Notes under the pieces: model-generated
The model's database searches: none
What the model saw: the letters and a program-made list of their open reading frames with translations, nothing else
Told to the model about the DNA's origin: nothing
Part shown: one piece after another, positions 1-7,779 of the stretch
Layout: each line of letters starts with the position of its first letter
Position numbering within the stretch: the first letter of the stretch is position 1
Position numbers and translations under genes: made by a program
Source: Nocardia asiatica NBRC 100129
Lineage (GTDB): Bacteria; Actinomycetota; Actinomycetes; Mycobacteriales; Mycobacteriaceae
Direction: 5' to 3'
DNA: 44,557 nucleotides
Assembly (NCBI RefSeq): GCF_000308415.1
Contig: NZ_BAFS01000464.1
Coordinates: 1-44,557 of the forward strand

Positions 1-330
1 AGCTGGTTGCGGCCAGCTGGGATCGGCCCAGTACTGCGCCAGTGGGCGATCCGCGCGAGGCGCAGGCGGATCCGGCAACACCGCCGCCAGCGTCGACCCG
101 GCGTCAGCGGGCGGCGTGGGCGGTGCCGGCGCGGGGGTGACACCTGGCTGCTCCCCGCCGCGGGGGGTGACACCGGCTTGGCCGGGTGACGGCGGTGGGG
201 TAACACCCGCCTGGGGAGCGGCCAGCGCCGGCGCGGACACCGCCAAGGTGATCACCACCGGCACCACCCCCGTCAGCAGCAGGCGTCGAACTCGGCCACG
301 GGAACCAGTCCTGTCGTCGTGAGCATTCAT
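1..330 (-). CDS. Exported proline-rich protein with VTP repeats (C-terminus cut by window edge)
   Basis: A leftward frame opens at ATG 330 with a clear ribosome site (GAGGAG, about 332-343) and stays open to base 1, so only the first 110 residues are visible. The N-terminus is basic (MNAHDDRTGSRGRVRR), followed by a hydrophobic segment (LLLTGVVPVVITLAVSA) and an ALAA cleavage-type site: a signal peptide or anchor. The next stretch is rich in Pro, Gly and Ala and carries three GVTP motifs (AGVTPPP, AGVTPRG, PGVTPAP), matching three near-identical DNA units at about 133-206. It is the last visible gene of a leftward series that includes the MFS exporter. Function is unknown; a wall-spanning or surface protein is a guess. 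The reading frame is well supported. Confidence 0.7.
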   Translation of the reverse strand, partial: MNAHDDRTGSRGRVRRLLLTGVVPVVITLAVSAPALAAPQAGVTPPPSPGQAGVTPRGGEQPGVTPAPAPPTPPADAGSTLAAVLPDPPAPRADRPLAQYWADPSWPQPA

Positions 331-362
331 CGGTACTCCTCTCGGTTTGGGTCGTGTCGCGA

Positions 363-554
363 TCACTGCGGCTTCTCAGCGGGCACCGCGGCTACCGGCC
401 ACGCGACCAGGTCCAGCGCGGACAGCGCGGCCCGCGTGGCGGTATTGGGGTGAGTCATCGGCATCGAATGTGCGGCGGCGGCGATCTCCAGGCGCACCGC
501 CGATGTGCGATGCTCGCCGCTGCGACACGGCGCGAACAGGGAAAATGTCCTCAT
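363..554 (-). CDS. Small ORF (63 aa) coupled to the MFS gene
   Basis: The ATG at 554 overlaps the MFS stop codon in a TCAT/ATGA arrangement (551-554), the usual sign of translational coupling. It ends 33 bases before the start of the exported VTP-repeat gene. The 63-residue product has a Cys-containing N-terminus and an Ala-rich C-terminal half (ARAALSALDLVAWPVAAVPA) that could form one helix. No family is recognised. It may be real because of its position between co-oriented genes, but it is short and composition alone could keep such a frame open. Confidence 0.4.
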   Translation of the reverse strand: MRTFSLFAPCRSGEHRTSAVRLEIAAAAHSMPMTHPNTATRAALSALDLVAWPVAAVPAEKPQ

Positions 555-1999
555 AGTCTCCGGGTCCTAGGTTGGTTCATTCCACGACCGGATCTGGCCG
601 GGGTGGTCTCTGGAATGCGGCGCGAGAGCAGCGCCGCCAGGCCCGCACCGGCGGCGGACACAACTGCCAGCACGGTGAACAGGCGGTGGAATGACGAGAG
701 GAAATCGTGGTCGGCGAGAAGGCTTGCCAGGACGGCCACCCCGAGGGCACCGCCGATATGGCAGGCGGTCATCGTCAGGCCGATCCCCGCGGCGAAACCG
801 CTGGAGGGCACGCTGTCTGCGATGATCACCGACAGGGCAGTGACCGCCAATCCGATCCCGGTTCCCAGCACCACCGCCAGCACAACCCACAGTGGCCTGT
901 TACATCGCGGTCCGAATAGTTCGCTGGCGACGACGGCGAATCCGCCTGCCAGCGCTGCCATCCCGGCAGTGCCGAACCAGTGGGCGTTACCGGCGTGCAC
1001 GTGGCGGCCGGTGGTGGCGGCGGCGATCATCGCGACGACGGCTGCCATACCGACACATCCGGCGGCCTGCACCAACGTCAGTCCCCACACGCGGATCAAC
1101 CAGATCGGGGCGGCCAGCAGGTAGGCGAACAGGCCGAACCCGAAAGCAGCCGAGACCACGTTGGCGGCGGCGAACGCCCGGGAAGAACACAGCCGAACCT
1201 GCAGCGTGGGATAGGGGTGCAGGTAGCCGCGCACGACCACCGCGGCGATGACAAGGACTCCGCAAACGCCGACTATGACCGTCACAAGGCTGGCGACACC
1301 CCAGGCATGCATGTTGGTGACGGCCGCGACAACAGCTGCAATTCCCCCGGTCAGCAGCAGCGCACCGAAGAGGTCGGGTACGCCCCTGGCGGCGGTGCGC
1401 GTCGCGGGCACTGTGCGTCGCACCGCGATGGCCAGCACGGCGCACACCGGCAGGTTGATGGTGAAGATGCTGCGCCAACCGAGCCATTCGACCAGCAGCG
1501 CTGCTGCGGTAGGACCGACCGCGGCGGCGAGAGCGCCGGTTGCAGACCATGCACCGATCGCCGCGGCCACTTTCTGCGGCTGGACAGTGGTGAGCATAGC
1601 CCCCAGCGCGGTGGGAAGCAGCGCGGCGGCGGCGATGCCCTGCAGGACTCGGCCGGTGATCAGCCAGCCGACCGTGGGTGCCAGTGTGCACAGAAGCGAC
1701 GCTGCCGCGAATCCGGTCACGCCGGCTGTGAGGACCCGGCGATGGTTGCACATATCTGCCAACCGGGCCCCAGCAGCGAGCCAGGCGGCGAAGGCGATGG
1801 CGTACCCGCTGACCGCCCAGGTCAGTGTCGATTGCCCGACGTCGGGGAAATTCGAGGCGATGGCGGGAAAAGCGAAGTTGACGACCGCGACATTGACGAA
1901 CGCCAGGAACGTCGCGCCGCAGGCAACAGCGAGCACCGCTACCGGATGACCGGAGTGGTCCGCTGCCGCCGCGGTGGTGTAGTCGGGGTTCACGGCCAT
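551..1999 (-). CDS. MFS transporter, DHA2-like drug exporter
   Basis: The 482 aa product is a multi-pass membrane protein that reads as a major facilitator of the DHA2 (EmrB/QacA) type, exporting small molecules using the proton gradient. Visible features are repeated hydrophobic segments, a motif-A-like loop (GARLADMCNHRRVL) between the second and third helices, and the DHA2 signature in the fifth helix region (GALAAAVGPTAAALL, then LGWRSIFTINLP). The frame is open up to 2134, but the start at 1999 is preferred: it has an AGGAG ribosome site, and the upstream extension is Arg-rich. It lies downstream of the lipase gene with a 178-base gap and overlaps the next small ORF by 4 bases. The substrate cannot be told from sequence. 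Confidence 0.85.
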   Translation of the reverse strand: MAVNPDYTTAAAADHSGHPVAVLAVACGATFLAFVNVAVVNFAFPAIASNFPDVGQSTLTWAVSGYAIAFAAWLAAGARLADMCNHRRVLTAGVTGFAAASLLCTLAPTVGWLITGRVLQGIAAAALLPTALGAMLTTVQPQKVAAAIGAWSATGALAAAVGPTAAALLVEWLGWRSIFTINLPVCAVLAIAVRRTVPATRTAARGVPDLFGALLLTGGIAAVVAAVTNMHAWGVASLVTVIVGVCGVLVIAAVVVRGYLHPYPTLQVRLCSSRAFAAANVVSAAFGFGLFAYLLAAPIWLIRVWGLTLVQAAGCVGMAAVVAMIAAATTGRHVHAGNAHWFGTAGMAALAGGFAVVASELFGPRCNRPLWVVLAVVLGTGIGLAVTALSVIIADSVPSSGFAAGIGLTMTACHIGGALGVAVLASLLADHDFLSSFHRLFTVLAVVSAAGAGLAALLSRRIPETTPARSGRGMNQPRTRRL

Positions 2000-2177
2000 G
2001 GCGTCTCCTGTGGCGCGGCGTGACGCCTCGAGTGGTGCTCGTCCAGGGGAGCAACGACCGTTCCGCCGCCCACGCGCATGCACAGCGCGGCGGTGACCGG
2101 GCGCTGGCATGCGATGGTGTTGTCGTGCGTCCATTGCGGTTTCGGGTCGAAGTGGATGCCTGCCATGACCGGTGTGC

Positions 2178-3368
2178 TCAGCGTCCGGAGGAAACGAGGC
2201 CGGCCAGCCACTGAACTGCGGCGGGCATGCCGATCACCGCGGCGGACAGATGCTCTGGCGCGGGGGTGAGCACCGTGGTGAGGGGGGTTCCTTCGGCGCG
2301 CCAGCGTGCCATCGTGGCGTCCAGATCCGCCAAGGGCAACAGGGGGTCGGTGCCTGAATGCCACTCGTAGATCGGCATTGCCGGTGCGGGAGCGAACTGA
2401 ACACTGTTGTCCCGCAGAATGGCTCGGGTTTGTGGCTGGAAGAACAGGTCGAAGGAGGTGCCGAGTCCTGCCACGCTGCGACCGGCTCCGAGGGCGAGGA
2501 TTTCGTTGACGCAGGCGTCGTTGATCGCGCCACGGAAGCGGCGTCCTTCATCGGTCAAGTAGTCGCTGATGGGCAGCTGGTCGCCGTACTCGCGCTCGAG
2601 CCCGAACGCGACGGCCGCCGCGATACCGAAAGCGGGATGCGGGTGATGGCCCAAAGCTTCTGCCATCGTTTCGAGATTGGCGGGCACGCCGCCTATCGCT
2701 GCTCCGCTGATATGCAGGTCGGGCGCGTATGAGGGTGCCAGGGCGGCTGCCCAGGCTGTGGCCATCCCGCCACCGGAGTAGCCGGCCATCGTGATCGGGC
2801 TGTTGGTGAGGGCAAGCGGTTGATGCCGTTGCGTGGCGCGGATCGCGTCCAGAGTGATCTGACCGCCCATGCGCGCCGCACCGTAGGCGGCGCGGGGACC
2901 CAAATGATCCGGCAGCACAACCGTCCAGCCCATCGCCAACGCGACGTCGAAGACGGGGGCTTCGTTCATCCGGACGTTGGGGTCCGTTGACCACATCGCC
3001 TGACTGGGTGCGCATCGCAGGCCGAGTGAGTTGATGCTGTGCTGGTAGACGAGCACCGGATTGTCGGGGCGATGGTTTACCGGGGACAGCACCGTCGCCG
3101 TCGCGGCGATCGGCCGACCCAAGGAATCGGTGGAGCGATACATCAGCTGAGTAACGTCAGCCACCACCGCAAACGGTGGCGGCATCTGTCGGGCGCGCAG
3201 AACATCACCGGGTTCCGCGGCCTCCAGGTGCGCAGGTGCGGCAAAGAAGTGGTCGGCAACTGGCACCGGCATCGCGACCGGTGCGGCGATCGCCGAGTTG
3301 GCGGCCCAGATGCTGATGCTGAAGCCGCATGCGAGCGCGGCTACGCCAGCGCAAAGGGTCCGTCGCAC
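2178..3368 (-). CDS. Secretory lipase (LIP family)
   Basis: The 396 aa product has a signal peptide (basic MRRT start, hydrophobic core, cleavage near SAIAAP), so it is exported. The rest matches the LIP-family secretory lipases common in Nocardia and other mycolata: LMYRSTDSLGRPIAATATVL, VLVYQHSINSLG, VVLPDHLGP, and the nucleophile elbow AGYSGGGMATAWA around residue 200. A Gly-Thr-Asp-Pro motif (EWHSGTDPLLP) and a late His (PEHLSAAV) fit the acid and base of the alpha/beta-hydrolase triad. It should hydrolyse triacylglycerols or other esters outside the membrane. The start is GTG 3368, preceded by AGGGGGAA. A strong hairpin at 3448-3484 separates it from the small peptide gene upstream. Confidence 0.88.
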   Translation of the reverse strand: MRRTLCAGVAALACGFSISIWAANSAIAAPVAMPVPVADHFFAAPAHLEAAEPGDVLRARQMPPPFAVVADVTQLMYRSTDSLGRPIAATATVLSPVNHRPDNPVLVYQHSINSLGLRCAPSQAMWSTDPNVRMNEAPVFDVALAMGWTVVLPDHLGPRAAYGAARMGGQITLDAIRATQRHQPLALTNSPITMAGYSGGGMATAWAAALAPSYAPDLHISGAAIGGVPANLETMAEALGHHPHPAFGIAAAVAFGLEREYGDQLPISDYLTDEGRRFRGAINDACVNEILALGAGRSVAGLGTSFDLFFQPQTRAILRDNSVQFAPAPAMPIYEWHSGTDPLLPLADLDATMARWRAEGTPLTTVLTPAPEHLSAAVIGMPAAVQWLAGLVSSGR

Positions 3369-3447
3369 GAAGTGTTCCCCCTCGATTGTTCGGGTGAAGT
3401 TGTTGCTGGGCAGGTGGCCCCGCGTTGCGGGAGGTCGTTGAGCCCTT

Positions 3448-3484
3448 CTCGGCTGGGCGGCTTGGTCGCCTCCGCCCAGCCGAG
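3448..3484. terminator. 13-bp perfect hairpin between peptide gene and lipase
   Basis: CTCGGCTGGGCGG at 3448-3460 is followed after 11 bases by its exact reverse complement at 3472-3484. It lies downstream of the 35-codon peptide gene and upstream of the lipase, both leftward. There is no clear T-tract, which is common for actinobacterial terminators. It could terminate or attenuate transcription before the lipase. Confidence 0.65.
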
Positions 3485-3583
3485 CAGGTGGATGTGGCGT
3501 GCACAGGTGGCGACGCCGGTGTCGCCCTCGTGTCGCCGAGATACCGGGCCGGTCGCGTCGTTGCGGCGGCCGGTTCGTGCCGA

Positions 3584-3691
3584 TCAGCGGGGAATCAGGC
3601 TCTGCACGATCGCGATCACGTTGCCGACCACGACCGAGGCGTTCGCCGCGAGCCGGACGACGAAGTCGGCGAGGTAGAGAATCTGGCCCAT
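3584..3691 (-). CDS. 35-residue amphipathic hydrophobic peptide
   Basis: ATG 3691 has an excellent ribosome site (AAAGGAA, centred about 12 bases upstream), and the frame ends at TGA 3584-3586. The product starts MGQILYLADFVVRLAANASV and ends VQSLIPR. It has no signal peptide. Polar residues fall at positions 9, 13, 17, 24, 31 and 35, giving a narrow polar stripe along an otherwise hydrophobic helix. This layout recalls small helical membrane-active peptides, including the PorA/PorH-type channel peptides of Corynebacteriales, but I see no sequence identity that proves it. It is the first gene before a hairpin and the lipase. The coding call rests on the ribosome site and the coherent amphipathic pattern. 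Confidence 0.6.
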   Translation of the reverse strand: MGQILYLADFVVRLAANASVVVGNVIAIVQSLIPR

Positions 3692-4102
3692 GAGAGAGGT
3701 TCCTTTCTTCTTCGGCGGGCGGTAGGTCCGCCTGCCGTTCCTGTACTCCCGCCGCCGCAGCGGGGCGCTGCGGTCATCGGTCGGCGGTTATGGAAGGAGC
3801 CGCCTGGCGTGGGGTGCGTGGGCACCCCCCACCGGTGGCGCGGTCGTCGGCGGGTCGTGCTGAGGAAGTGAAGATCACGACCAGGGCCGATTCGAACTGT
3901 GCGCATCGGTAACTGCGCACTGGTCACGGCACCGGGAAAACGATCTCGCCCCCTCGTGTCGATCAGCTCGGCCACAGCCGAGATTTCTCCGGATATCGCC
4001 GTTGATGGCTTCGAGTGGCGCGCTACCGCTTGCCGCTTCGAGCAATCCTCGGAAATACCGAGTTGAAGTCTGGCGACCCGTGTCGAAGTGGTCAATGGAT
4101 TC

Positions 4103-4123
4103 CACACAGCCTGTGTGCCCTGC
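4103..4123. repeat. Dispersed repeat copy 1 (palindromic CACACAG core)
   Basis: The 15-base palindrome CACACAGCCTGTGTG (4103-4117), followed by CCCTGC, matches 19703-19723 at 19 of 21 positions. Both copies lie upstream of leftward genes for short exported or membrane-active products. A shared regulator site is possible. Confidence 0.4.
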
Positions 4124-4177
4124 GATCGCGCGGCCGAATGCCCGTGACTTGCGTGGCTGGATGACCCTACAGACGAC

Positions 4178-4212
4178 GGTGGCCGTAACGGAACATTTCC
4201 GCCACGGCCACC
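4178..4212. terminator. Two-step hairpin
   Basis: GGTGGCCGT (4178-4186) pairs with ACGGCCACC (4204-4212). Inside it, CGGAA (4189-4193) pairs with TTCCG (4197-4201) around a CAT loop, leaving only a small AA/CC internal loop. It forms a stable rod of about 14 pairs. It is not next to any confident gene end, so the role (terminator or structured RNA) is open. Confidence 0.45.
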
Positions 4213-4463
4213 GCACCCAGGAAATGTGACTCGACGCCGCGAACAGAATGGCGGGAACAGCCGGTCACAGCGCGACGCAACTCGGGGGGGACGAGTTCGC
4301 CGCTGGCACGAACTCTACCGGTCAATGGTCGACACCAGAAGGGTTCCGACTCCCACTTGCTGTGTGTCTCAATGACTGTCGGATGAGATGCGGCTCGGTG
4401 CCCCGCGGCCGCCGACCCGCCGAACACCCACCCACCGATCATCCGGACCGGTCAGGGTGACCT

Positions 4464-4482
4464 CATCAACGAATCGTTGATG
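4464..4482. promoter_or_regulatory. 19-bp palindrome, likely operator of the XRE-type regulator gene
   Basis: CATCAACGAATCGTTGATG is a perfect palindrome around one central base. It lies about 170 bases upstream of the regulator start and overlaps TTGATG (4478-4483), a possible -35 box; TAAGGT at 4505-4510 is a possible -10 box at slightly long spacing. The symmetry suits a dimeric HTH regulator, so autoregulation is plausible. Confidence 0.5.
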
Positions 4483-4653
4483 TTCAACTCTGCGTCGTCC
4501 GATCTAAGGTACCGAGAAGATCAGAAGACCAGGCATCCGCACGGCACGCGAATTCGATGACGGTATTCGAGGCAGACTATTCGCATTCTTCTCAGGCACG
4601 GCAGAGTCGTGGCCGGGCGGAGCCTCGGTAGAAGCCCAGGAAAGGGAGCGAAC

Positions 4654-5442
4654 GTGCCGGGGGAAGGTAGCACGATAGTCGTCACTCCGCAGCGCTTGTC
4701 GCTGCTCGGAAAGACAATGCGACAATGCAGGAACCGCGCGAATATCACGCGCGATCAGCTGGCGCCGAAAGCGTTCATTACCTCCTCGGCGCTGGAGAAA
4801 TGGGAATCAGGCGAGAGGTTGCCCACGCTGGACAAACTCAAGTACTGGTTCGACGCACTCAGGCCCAACGACCTGTACCGCGAGAAGATCCTGAGCTTGT
4901 CCAACCCTGCGCTGTTCGAGCTGCAACTGGAGTTGGCCGCCGGCGCTCGCCGGTTCGGGCCCACCGCGGCCGAGATCCGGCAACTGGAGCTACTTCCCTT
5001 CCCGGCCTGCGTCCGAACTTTGCCCACCTACGACCTCATCGCGGCCAACAGCGCGTTCCGGCGCCTGTTCCCCGGGCTCGCACCAGCACCGCCGACGGCG
5101 GCTCGCCCGACCAACATCATCGAATGGATGGTGCTCTCACCGCTGGCTCGCAGCATCATCCAGGACTGGTATCGACACACACACGTCCTGGTCAACGCAC
5201 TGCAAATCCTCGCGCCGGGCGTTGTGGCCCACGATCAAATCGAAGCGCTCGTAGCCTCCTGTAACCGGGCAACAGAGTTCCACACGATGTGGACCACCGA
5301 CGTCACGACAGAAGACATTCACAACACCGAACTCACCGTCCTCGACCGCTCCCGCAGCCGATGGATCCCCCACACCACCAGCCCGTATCGCGCCGCTGCA
5401 CGAGGCACCTGGGAGCTGTTCATGATGACGCCGGTGAGCTGA
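4654..5442 (+). CDS. XRE-family regulator with MmyB-like ligand-binding domain
   Basis: The 262 aa product starts at GTG 4654, preceded by AAAGGGAG at good spacing; the in-frame ATG at 4609 lacks a ribosome site. Residues about 12-70 form a lambda-Cro-type helix-turn-helix (LGKTMRQCRNRANITRDQLA, then SSALEKWESGERLPTLDKL). The rest fits the PAS-like MmyB ligand-binding domain: LPFPACVRTLPTYDLIAANS, AFRRLFPG, then a C-terminal part with WIPHTTSPYRAAA. Such actinobacterial regulators bind DNA through the N-terminus and are thought to sense a small ligand. The palindrome at 4464-4482 is a likely target. It is followed by a 385-base gap and then the zeta-like operon, which it may control. Confidence 0.85.
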   Translation: MPGEGSTIVVTPQRLSLLGKTMRQCRNRANITRDQLAPKAFITSSALEKWESGERLPTLDKLKYWFDALRPNDLYREKILSLSNPALFELQLELAAGARRFGPTAAEIRQLELLPFPACVRTLPTYDLIAANSAFRRLFPGLAPAPPTAARPTNIIEWMVLSPLARSIIQDWYRHTHVLVNALQILAPGVVAHDQIEALVASCNRATEFHTMWTTDVTTEDIHNTELTVLDRSRSRWIPHTTSPYRAAARGTWELFMMTPVS

Positions 5443-5827
5443 CCGATGCCCTCCCCGATTCAGCCGTCACCGCATGCGTCTGCAAGTCCGGCCTTCTGTC
5501 GACCCGATCAGCCAGGTGAGACCCCCACGCGGTGTGCCCGCGACCTGTTGTCTGACCGCGTGCCCATCACCAATGCTGGATGTGGGGCGTCGCAACCGTT
5601 TCACCGTCGGTGGTCGCCCGAGCCGCACAGGCAACCGACTCTTGCCCGGGGCTTTGGTCTTACACCGCGCGATTGTTCCGTGGAGCTTCCCTGCGTATGA
5701 AGCCCATGCCTTGGCGCTGACAGGCAACAGGGTGTGAGGCCGCTTCGGCGGTCGGTGACGCCTACGTGCTCGGTGCCTCCCGCCTCCGGCTCCATCGGCA
5801 GAAACCGACATTGGATTTGGAGAAGTG
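5443..5827. other. Gap before the zeta-like operon
   Basis: I see no credible gene here; overlapping short frames on both strands have no ribosome site or family resemblance. It should contain the promoter of the downstream operon, but I could not identify a convincing -35/-10 pair. Confidence 0.4.
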
Positions 5828-6061
5828 ATGAACGAACGTCAGGGTCTCAGCCTGGAGACGGTGACGCAGTTCGAATTCGCCCGAAACGTGTTGGCGATGC
5901 TGATCGGGCATTCGTCGTCCCGCGCGGCGATAGATCCTGACTGGGCGGTTCGCCGCAACAGGTGGATGGAGCAACTGAACACTCTGACCTCGAGTGACAT
6001 CGACGCGGTCGCTTATGTGCTGGACGTCGACCTGTCCTTCCTGCGGAGCTTGCTGCCGTGA
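5828..6061 (+). CDS. Small protein (77 aa), candidate antitoxin-like partner of the zeta-like protein
   Basis: The ATG at 5828 follows GGAG. The stop TGA (6059-6061) overlaps the next gene's GTG in a GTGA arrangement, so the two are translationally coupled. The product is soluble and mostly helical, with FARNVLAMLIGH, then WAVRRNRWMEQLNTLTSSDI and DAVAYVLDVDLSFLRSLL. No family is certain. Its size, its place directly ahead of a zeta-like protein and its helical character recall the epsilon antitoxin of epsilon-zeta pairs, but no specific residue match was established. Confidence 0.7.
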   Translation: MNERQGLSLETVTQFEFARNVLAMLIGHSSSRAAIDPDWAVRRNRWMEQLNTLTSSDIDAVAYVLDVDLSFLRSLLP

Positions 6062-7761
6062 CCAGCTTCGATCAGTGGCACCTTCGCGCATTGCCTACCG
6101 AGTACGAGGCGGATCACATCTTCCGCACTCAGATCGAACCGCGGCTGCTCAGGCCCGCGAGTCCACAGAACGAGCCGATCGCGATGGTGTTCGTCGACCA
6201 GCTGGGCGCCGGCACGGCCGAGCTGGCCACGAGCATCGTCAAATACGAGTTCGATTCCGGTTCCTGCCCTGTTGTTCTCGACGGTGCGGTGCTGGCCCAG
6301 GCTCACCCGGCCTATCTCGGCTTGGCAATGGCAGTGGGAGCGCAGGAAGCACAACGGCAGGTTCGTCGCGATACCGAGCGCTGGCTGAGCATGGCCGTGG
6401 AAGAGGCAGTTCGACGTCGGCTCAACATTGTCGTGATCAGCGATTTTCCCACCCGCGACGCGCTTGACACCGTCCTGACCCGATTGGCATCCACTCCTGC
6501 GGGCGCGAAGCCATTGCGGATCGAGGCAGGCCTCATGGCCGCGCATCCTGGCGAAACTCAGCTGGAGGGCCTAGCGCTGTGGCAACGGTCTTACGAAGGA
6601 CTGGGAAGTTGGTCGGGGATCGAGCCGGACCCGGACTTGTACGAAGCCAGTCGCCAGCATGTGCGGACCGTCGCTGATTGGCTCGACGCTGACCAACGAA
6701 TCCACCGGATCGGCGTCTACCGCCGTAGCGCGGTTACACGAGGACTCGGCGATTGGGGTCTTTACCCGGCTGGCTCGTACTTCAGCGCTGGACACTATGG
6801 TGCCGCGGATCCTTCCCGACCGACCCGCGCAGTCATCGACGACCTGTCACATGAGCAGTGGAACAACGAGTACAGCAAGGCATACAGCCTCCTCTATCGC
6901 ACACTGGCCACCCGGATGCGGCCGGAATGGTCCGGCGATCTGGTACAGGCACGAGCCGCGGCACGCCCTGTCATGGACGAATCCCTATGGCGGCAGCTTC
7001 CAGACCCATCGTTCGATCCACTCGCCATCGCGTGCAACAGGCAGGACATCGTCGTCTTCGACGACTTCGACGTCGTCACTTCCGTGGATCTCACCGCAAT
7101 CAAAGACTTGACCTCGCAGTACCCGCACGTCGAGATCGCGGTGGTTGACGACCGTGCGCGGCCCCAAGTCGCGCAGGTCCGTCCCACCGACGAGCAGTTG
7201 GACTTCTACGCTGCACGCCTGCGGACATCAGTCACCCCTGCCACAGACCGCGCCGAGGTGTGGCGCAACGTTTTGCGGGTCGCCGGCCTCAGCCGCGGCA
7301 GGGCCTCTGTGACCGTGATACCACCACCGGAGTTCGATCCCGCGTGGTTCAACGACCACTACCCAGCCAGGCGTTTCCGCGTCGGGATGATCACCAATGA
7401 CGACGATTCGGGCGATCTTCTGCGCAACGCCCACTACAGGACAATCCTCGGCCGCCCTATCCATCCGGTCGAGACCCCCGCGCCACGGCCTCGACTCGCC
7501 GACCTCGCACGCCTGTATCTCGCGGGTAACCCATCCTGGCTCGACCATCTGGCGCCCGGAGCGGCGCCACTCGTCTCGCCCGATCGCCTATTCGGCTCCT
7601 CCAGCGCATTCCATCCGCCCGCCGCGGACAGCGACGGATTGCACGCCGCCGCGCAGGGGCGCCACCAGCCTCGCGAGGCCATAGGCACCGAGGACTGCGC
7701 CGGCGAAGTCCAGCCACCCGGCAGCCAGGCCAGCGGTCCAGGACCTGCCGCTGGCCTGTGA
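6058..7761 (+). CDS. Zeta-toxin-like protein with degenerate P-loop fused to a nucleotidyltransferase-like domain
   Basis: The 567 aa product starts at a GTG overlapping the upstream stop. Residues about 1-310 follow the layout of zeta toxins, which phosphorylate UDP-N-acetylglucosamine: ADHIFRTQIEPRLL, a P-loop position, VVLDGAVLAQAHPAY, a helix with DTERWL, RRLNIVVISDF, and IGVYRRSAVTRG. The key residues are gone: the expected GQPGAGKS/T reads DQLGAGTAE (residues 47-55), so the Walker A Lys and Ser/Thr are lost, and the usual GDDLR-type acidic pair reads GAVLA. Residues about 328-475 resemble a cytidylyltransferase/NMNAT-like fold (VEIAVVDD, DRAEVWRNVLRVAG, VTVIPPPEFDPAWF, GMITNDDDSGDLL, ILGRPI), yet the HxGH-type motif reads TSVD (341-344). 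The tail after about 510 is disordered. A catalytically inactive or repurposed protein is the simplest reading. The zeta call is fairly firm; the second domain is tentative. Confidence 0.75.
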   Translation: MTSFDQWHLRALPTEYEADHIFRTQIEPRLLRPASPQNEPIAMVFVDQLGAGTAELATSIVKYEFDSGSCPVVLDGAVLAQAHPAYLGLAMAVGAQEAQRQVRRDTERWLSMAVEEAVRRRLNIVVISDFPTRDALDTVLTRLASTPAGAKPLRIEAGLMAAHPGETQLEGLALWQRSYEGLGSWSGIEPDPDLYEASRQHVRTVADWLDADQRIHRIGVYRRSAVTRGLGDWGLYPAGSYFSAGHYGAADPSRPTRAVIDDLSHEQWNNEYSKAYSLLYRTLATRMRPEWSGDLVQARAAARPVMDESLWRQLPDPSFDPLAIACNRQDIVVFDDFDVVTSVDLTAIKDLTSQYPHVEIAVVDDRARPQVAQVRPTDEQLDFYAARLRTSVTPATDRAEVWRNVLRVAGLSRGRASVTVIPPPEFDPAWFNDHYPARRFRVGMITNDDDSGDLLRNAHYRTILGRPIHPVETPAPRPRLADLARLYLAGNPSWLDHLAPGAAPLVSPDRLFGSSSAFHPPAADSDGLHAAAQGRHQPREAIGTEDCAGEVQPPGSQASGPGPAAGL

Positions 7762-7779
7762 TCAGGGAAGGAAGCTGCC

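Larger units (their letters stand above)
3692..4463. other. Gap with hairpins, no convincing gene
   Basis: Several short frames overlap here on both strands but none has a good ribosome site or a recognisable product. The stretch holds a GC-rich imperfect hairpin at 3809-3832, a 15-base palindrome at 4103-4117 that recurs near 19.7 kb, and a long hairpin at 4178-4212. It probably contains the promoter of the leftward peptide gene. Confidence 0.5.

Noticed and set aside
987..2054. 355-codon minus-strand frame overlapping the MFS gene
   Set aside because: It is a frame-shifted shadow; the MFS frame has clear membrane helices and family motifs.
3875..4216. Minus-strand frame of 113 codons in the gap before the XRE-type regulator gene
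   Set aside because: No ribosome site, an Arg/Cys/Ser-rich product with no domain, and it crosses two hairpins.
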